Shown here piece after piece: positions 61,123-64,000 of a stretch of 64,000 bases of DNA. Source of the stretch: an uncultured Prochlorococcus sp. (GTDB lineage Bacteria > Cyanobacteriota > Cyanobacteriia > PCC-6307 > Cyanobiaceae). A model generated the notes under the pieces. That model saw nothing but the letters and a program-made list of their open reading frames with translations, was not told where the DNA came from and searched no databases. Numbering within the stretch: position 1 is the first letter of the stretch; the number at the start of each line of letters is the position of its first letter. A program made the translations under genes and the position numbers. The DNA is taken from contig CACGER010000004.1 of assembly GCA_902572075.1 (NCBI GenBank), positions 1-64,000 on the forward strand, in the 5' to 3' direction.

Positions 61123-61830
61123 ATGAAGATTCTTCTTGGATTAATTCTTTGCTTGAGTTTTCAAGGAATTTTTTTAGAAAGTTCTTTTGCTTTTGTAGAT
61201 TCTAATGTACGAGAGTTTTTGGAAAATCGTGTAAATCAATGGCCAGAATTATATTTGCCAAATTTTAAATTGTCGGATACTTCTGAGGATTTAATTTATC
61301 CTAAATGGTTCGAGGGGAATTGGCTTGTTACTTCTCAAGATATAATTAATGATTCAGAAGAGCCAGTTATTTATAAAGTAAATTTCTTTAAGAATGATTC
61401 AGATTTAGTTGTGGGTAATCGTGCAAAAAATTCTGAATCTATTGGAAAAGCAATATTTGGTGATACTTTACTCAAGGTTGTAAATGATCCTCAATCTATT
61501 AATAATCAAATTACTTATTTAAAAGATGATTTTTATATCGATTCAAGAATTACAGGGAGAAATCAGATCCAAAATGATGATATTTTTTTCGCAGATGAGC
61601 TAGTTATACAAACTGCACATAAGCCAGGTGCTTCAAGGATCAATCAGGTAGAGACCATTAGTAAATTTCAAAAATGTTCCGAAGAAATATTGGAAGTTGA
61701 TAATTCAATCAAACCATCAATTTGTGGAGTGCAATATGTTGCGTCTTATGGTTCAAAAGTTGGTGATCCTTCTATTCATGCTATAAAAACAAATAAATAT
61801 AAATTGAAGTTTGAATTTATTGAGAGTTAG
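61123..61830 (+). CDS. Secreted/lumenal conserved protein (DUF6816-like)
   Basis: The 235-residue protein (ATG 61123) has a signal peptide (MKILLGLILCLSFQGIFLE..., cleavage likely after SSFA near residue 23). The mature part has YPKWFEGNWLVTSQ and VYKVNFF-type beta strands, with GDTLLKVVNDPQSIN. It looks like a lipocalin-like or beta-rich lumenal protein also known in plastids. Name assigned by layout only. Its end overlaps the GST gene by 14 bases. Confidence 0.7.
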   Translation: MKILLGLILCLSFQGIFLESSFAFVDSNVREFLENRVNQWPELYLPNFKLSDTSEDLIYPKWFEGNWLVTSQDIINDSEEPVIYKVNFFKNDSDLVVGNRAKNSESIGKAIFGDTLLKVVNDPQSINNQITYLKDDFYIDSRITGRNQIQNDDIFFADELVIQTAHKPGASRINQVETISKFQKCSEEILEVDNSIKPSICGVQYVASYGSKVGDPSIHAIKTNKYKLKFEFIES

Positions 61831-62542
61831 CACTAAAAAGATATTCTTCTAAGTTGTTCCTCCAAATGAAAAGATTTTCTAAATAAGGGTTGTTTATGTA
61901 TTCTTGGCTCCCCTCTCCTGAAAGAATGGGTCCTGCAGACTTTGGAAATTTAAGAAGGGATAATTGAGCAGCAATTGAAATATCTGCAATTGATAAACTA
62001 TCTCCAACTAAATATTTCTTGTTGATCAAGGATTTTGATAAAGCTTCCAGTAATTTTTGGAGTTCTAAATTATCTTTAGAAGACAAAACTACATTAGAAA
62101 TTTTACTAAGATTTTCAAAAGGTAATTTATCAACAATACTTTTAACTGAAGAAGGTATTTCATCTGGGAGTAATGCAGTTCTCAGGTGTGGATTTTCTAT
62201 GGCAGATTTTATTAAAGATTTTCTACAAGTTGTAGCCATTGTAGTATCTGCCCAATCTTCAATTAGTTTGCATTGTGCAAATAATATTGGGTCCTCAGGA
62301 AAAAGGGGATTGTTATCATTTTTTTTATCTATATATTCGCAAATAGTTGAAGAGTCATTAATAACTTGATCATTACTATCGACTATTACAGGTACTTGTT
62401 TTTGACCTGATAATTTAAAGATTTCAAATTGCCCTATTCCAGGTGTTACTTCTTCAACGCGATATTGTAGTTTTTTTGCATGAAGAGCCATTCTTGTTTT
62501 TAAACAAAAAGCACTATGCCTAAATTGATATAATGTAATCAT
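61817..62542 (-). CDS. Glutathione S-transferase family protein
   Basis: The 241-residue protein (ATG 62542) has an N-terminal thioredoxin-fold half (LYQFRHSAFCLKTRMALHAK, with FKLSGQKQVPVIVDSN and the glutathione-binding DSSTICEYID). The C-terminal helical half ends with the DISIAAQLSLLKFP segment. The thiol-contacting residue is at the Ser/Cys of HSAFC. Substrate unknown. Confidence 0.92.
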   Translation of the reverse strand: MITLYQFRHSAFCLKTRMALHAKKLQYRVEEVTPGIGQFEIFKLSGQKQVPVIVDSNDQVINDSSTICEYIDKKNDNNPLFPEDPILFAQCKLIEDWADTTMATTCRKSLIKSAIENPHLRTALLPDEIPSSVKSIVDKLPFENLSKISNVVLSSKDNLELQKLLEALSKSLINKKYLVGDSLSIADISIAAQLSLLKFPKSAGPILSGEGSQEYINNPYLENLFIWRNNLEEYLFSANSQ

Positions 62543-62596
62543 GCTGTTTAATGTTTGTTAAAACTTAGCTAAAAAAGTAATCTATTTGTGGAGCTG

Positions 62597-62806
62597 ATGG
62601 GCGAATTTTTCTCTAATGTTGCGAGATATCCAAAGTATTTGATATCTATCATTGTTGGGGGACTTGTTGCTTTGCTTGAACCTTTATTCAAGAATAGATC
62701 AAATCCACTCACAATAGTAGGCTTGATATCTTCTGTCTTAAGTGCTTTCATAACTGTTTATTTTGTCTTGCAAGCGATGACAAACCCAATAAATTTACAA
62801 CCATAA
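62597..62806 (+). CDS. DUF751 (Ycf33-like) small membrane protein
   Basis: I use ATG 62597, preceded by GGAG at a 4-base spacing, giving 69 residues (MGEFFSNVARYPKYLISIIV). Two hydrophobic spans follow, about 12-31 and 41-61, the second being TIVGLISSVLSAFITVYFVL. DUF751 matches Ycf33 of plastids. Function unknown. The stop overlaps the rbfA start (TAATG), so the two are coupled. Confidence 0.85.
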   Translation: MGEFFSNVARYPKYLISIIVGGLVALLEPLFKNRSNPLTIVGLISSVLSAFITVYFVLQAMTNPINLQP

Positions 62807-63198
62807 TGCCAAATAATTACCGTCTTGCAAAAGTTTCTTCTCTTTTGAAGAAAGAAATAACCCTTATTTTGCAGAATGATTTAGAAAATGATCTAATTAG
62901 AGATCATTTCGTCAATATTTCTAAGATTGATTTATCAAATGATTTGCAACACTGTAAAATTTATATAACTTCAACTGCTCAAGAGAAAGTGAGGAAAGAG
63001 ATTGTTGAAAACTTGAATATTGCAAAAAGTTCTATAAGGCATAGTTTAGGAAAAAGAATTGAGATGAGAAGAGTTCCAGAGATAATTTTTAAAGACGATG
63101 TTGTTCTTGATAAAGGATTATCAGTCTTGAAACTTCTCGATGAATTAAAAAATCAAAATCAAAATCATAATTTTGAGGACAAGGATGCCGAAAGTTGA
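62806..63198 (+). CDS. rbfA: Ribosome-binding factor A
   Basis: Late 16S rRNA maturation factor that binds the 30S subunit. The 130-residue protein (ATG 62806) has the RbfA core: RLAKVSSLLKKEITLILQ, a KH-like fold with VNISKIDLSNDLQHCKIYIT, and SIRHSLGKRIEMRRVPEIIF. The last 14 bases overlap hemD in another frame. It is the middle gene of a coupled DUF751-rbfA-hemD run. Confidence 0.96.
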   Translation: MPNNYRLAKVSSLLKKEITLILQNDLENDLIRDHFVNISKIDLSNDLQHCKIYITSTAQEKVRKEIVENLNIAKSSIRHSLGKRIEMRRVPEIIFKDDVVLDKGLSVLKLLDELKNQNQNHNFEDKDAES

Positions 63199-63982
63199 TC
63201 TACCCCTTGATCAAAGAAATATAATTATTACTCGATCAAAAGAAGGGATATTGGATATAAAAAAAATATTCATAAGCAAGGGCGCTAATGTATTTGATTT
63301 ACCTGCAATAAGTATTGCTGATCCTGATGATTTGAATCCTCTTGACGAAGCATTAAGTCAAATAAATCATTTTCATTGGATTATTTTTTCCAGTAGTAAT
63401 GGGATCAAATTTGTGGATAAAAGACTTAGATACTTTAATAGTTCATTAAAAGAATGTTCTAAAAAAACAAAAATCGCCGTAGTCGGAGAAAAAACCTCAA
63501 AAACTCTTGATGATTTTGGGATTAAGGCTGATTTCATACCTCCAGAATTTGTTGCTGAAAGTTTAATTGATAATTTCCCAGTATCTGGTTATGGACTTCG
63601 AGTTTTTGTACCAAGAGTTCAAACAGGTGGTAGGGATTTAATTGCAGATCAATTTAGAAAGGCTGGTTCTCGTGTATTTGAGGTTGCTGCATATGAAACT
63701 AGATGTCCTGAATCAATTCCGGAAGAAACAATTGATATTATTTCTAATCGAAAAGTCGATGCAATTATTTTCTCAAGCGGTAAAACCGTAGTAAATGCTG
63801 CTTTTTTACTAGAAAAAAAACTTGGTAAACAATGGTTAGAATATTTTGATCAAATTAAGTTATTAACTATTGGACCTCAGACAACAAAAATATGTAACAA
63901 GATTTTTGGAAGAGTTGATAGTCAGGCAAAAAAATATACTTTTGAAGGACTACTAGATGTAGCAATTAATATTTTTAATTAG
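63185..63982 (+). CDS. hemD: Uroporphyrinogen-III synthase
   Basis: Closes the tetrapyrrole ring with inversion of ring D, toward heme and chlorophyll. I start at ATG 63185 (265 residues, MPKVDLPLDQRNIIITRSKEG); a TTG at 63173 is an alternative. The weakly conserved HemD family is recognised by IITRSKEG, WIIFSSSNGIKFV, IAVVGEKTSKTL, the SRVFEVAAYETR linker, and IIFSSGKTVVNA near 200. Length and motif order fit the two-domain fold. Confidence 0.93.
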   Translation: MPKVDLPLDQRNIIITRSKEGILDIKKIFISKGANVFDLPAISIADPDDLNPLDEALSQINHFHWIIFSSSNGIKFVDKRLRYFNSSLKECSKKTKIAVVGEKTSKTLDDFGIKADFIPPEFVAESLIDNFPVSGYGLRVFVPRVQTGGRDLIADQFRKAGSRVFEVAAYETRCPESIPEETIDIISNRKVDAIIFSSGKTVVNAAFLLEKKLGKQWLEYFDQIKLLTIGPQTTKICNKIFGRVDSQAKKYTFEGLLDVAINIFN

Positions 63983-64000
63983 AAAATTTTTTTGTATAGT

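Noticed and set aside
1..64000. CRISPR arrays, insertion sequences, prophage or integrase genes
   Set aside because: No spaced repeat series, transposase, integrase or phage structural gene was seen on either strand.

Overview
The window comes from a very AT-rich, tightly packed cyanobacterial genome, almost certainly a high-light-adapted Prochlorococcus marinus. The HLII clade is my best guess from gene content and base composition. Evidence for this includes psbX, ycf66, two high-light-inducible (Hli) proteins, a likely petL, a CRR7-type NDH-1 factor and many cyanobacteria-only conserved hypotheticals. A permuted tmRNA locus also encodes the tag ANKIVSFSRQTAPVAA. Genes are often overlapping or abutting, several use TTG or GTG starts, and no insertion sequence, prophage or CRISPR array is visible.

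Layout. 1-5.7 kb: start of a FAD-dependent oxidoreductase, then gatB, coaE, argJ, an orphan ParA-like ATPase with an overlapping small membrane protein, and an aldo/keto reductase. 5.7-9.1 kb: a 49-codon ORF, the tmRNA locus, an RlmL-type methyltransferase, a YqjD/YqjE-like pair, a 51-residue membrane protein and a stand-alone LigD-phosphoesterase-like protein. 9.1-18.7 kb: smc, a PRC-barrel protein, a lipid-A-disaccharide-synthase-like glycosyltransferase, tRNA-Leu(AAG), accC, a YggT protein, psbX, ycf66 and an hli gene. 18.7-24 kb: SbmA-type ABC transporter, a HIT protein, def and an S9 peptidase.

24-29.2 kb: the sufBCDS iron-sulfur operon, with a small unknown gene (not SufR-like) divergent from it. 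29.4-36.3 kb: a DUF4912 protein, pgm, rarA, a Sfp-type phosphopantetheinyl transferase, bcp, coaX and cysH. 36.4-41.6 kb: type-2 NADH dehydrogenase, an SLC13 carrier with two RCK_C domains, and KtrB/KtrA-type potassium uptake. 41.6-44.7 kb: a small-gene cluster (ribbon-helix-helix regulator, unknown, Nif11-like, small membrane protein), an ABC-F ATPase and a twin-CX3C mini-protein.

44.7-52 kb: an HtrA protease, DUF2973 and neighbours, a second hli gene, a zinc-ribbon protein, a YihY protein, and an IMPase / TolC-like / radical-SAM run. 52-57 kb: a DUF3120-like protein with nadB, a VKOR-thioredoxin fusion, rimO and petL. 57-64 kb: DUF4346, a FemAB-like acyltransferase, a RibD_C reductase coupled to a tandem PTPS protein, aroK, CRR7, a secreted protein, a GST, a DUF751 protein, rbfA and hemD.

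Most of this is core cyanobacterial metabolism, and I do not see an obvious new defence or mobile system. The less explained parts are the small-gene cluster at 41.6-42.8 kb with its symmetric divergent promoter, the orphan ParA/membrane-protein overlap, the LigD-phosphoesterase-like protein beside smc, the twin-CX3C mini-protein, the tandem PTPS with one damaged active site, and a tRNA-Leu whose gene carries an A at the wobble position. The only non-coding stretch over 300 bases between long genes (5712-6338) holds the 49-codon ORF and the tmRNA locus.
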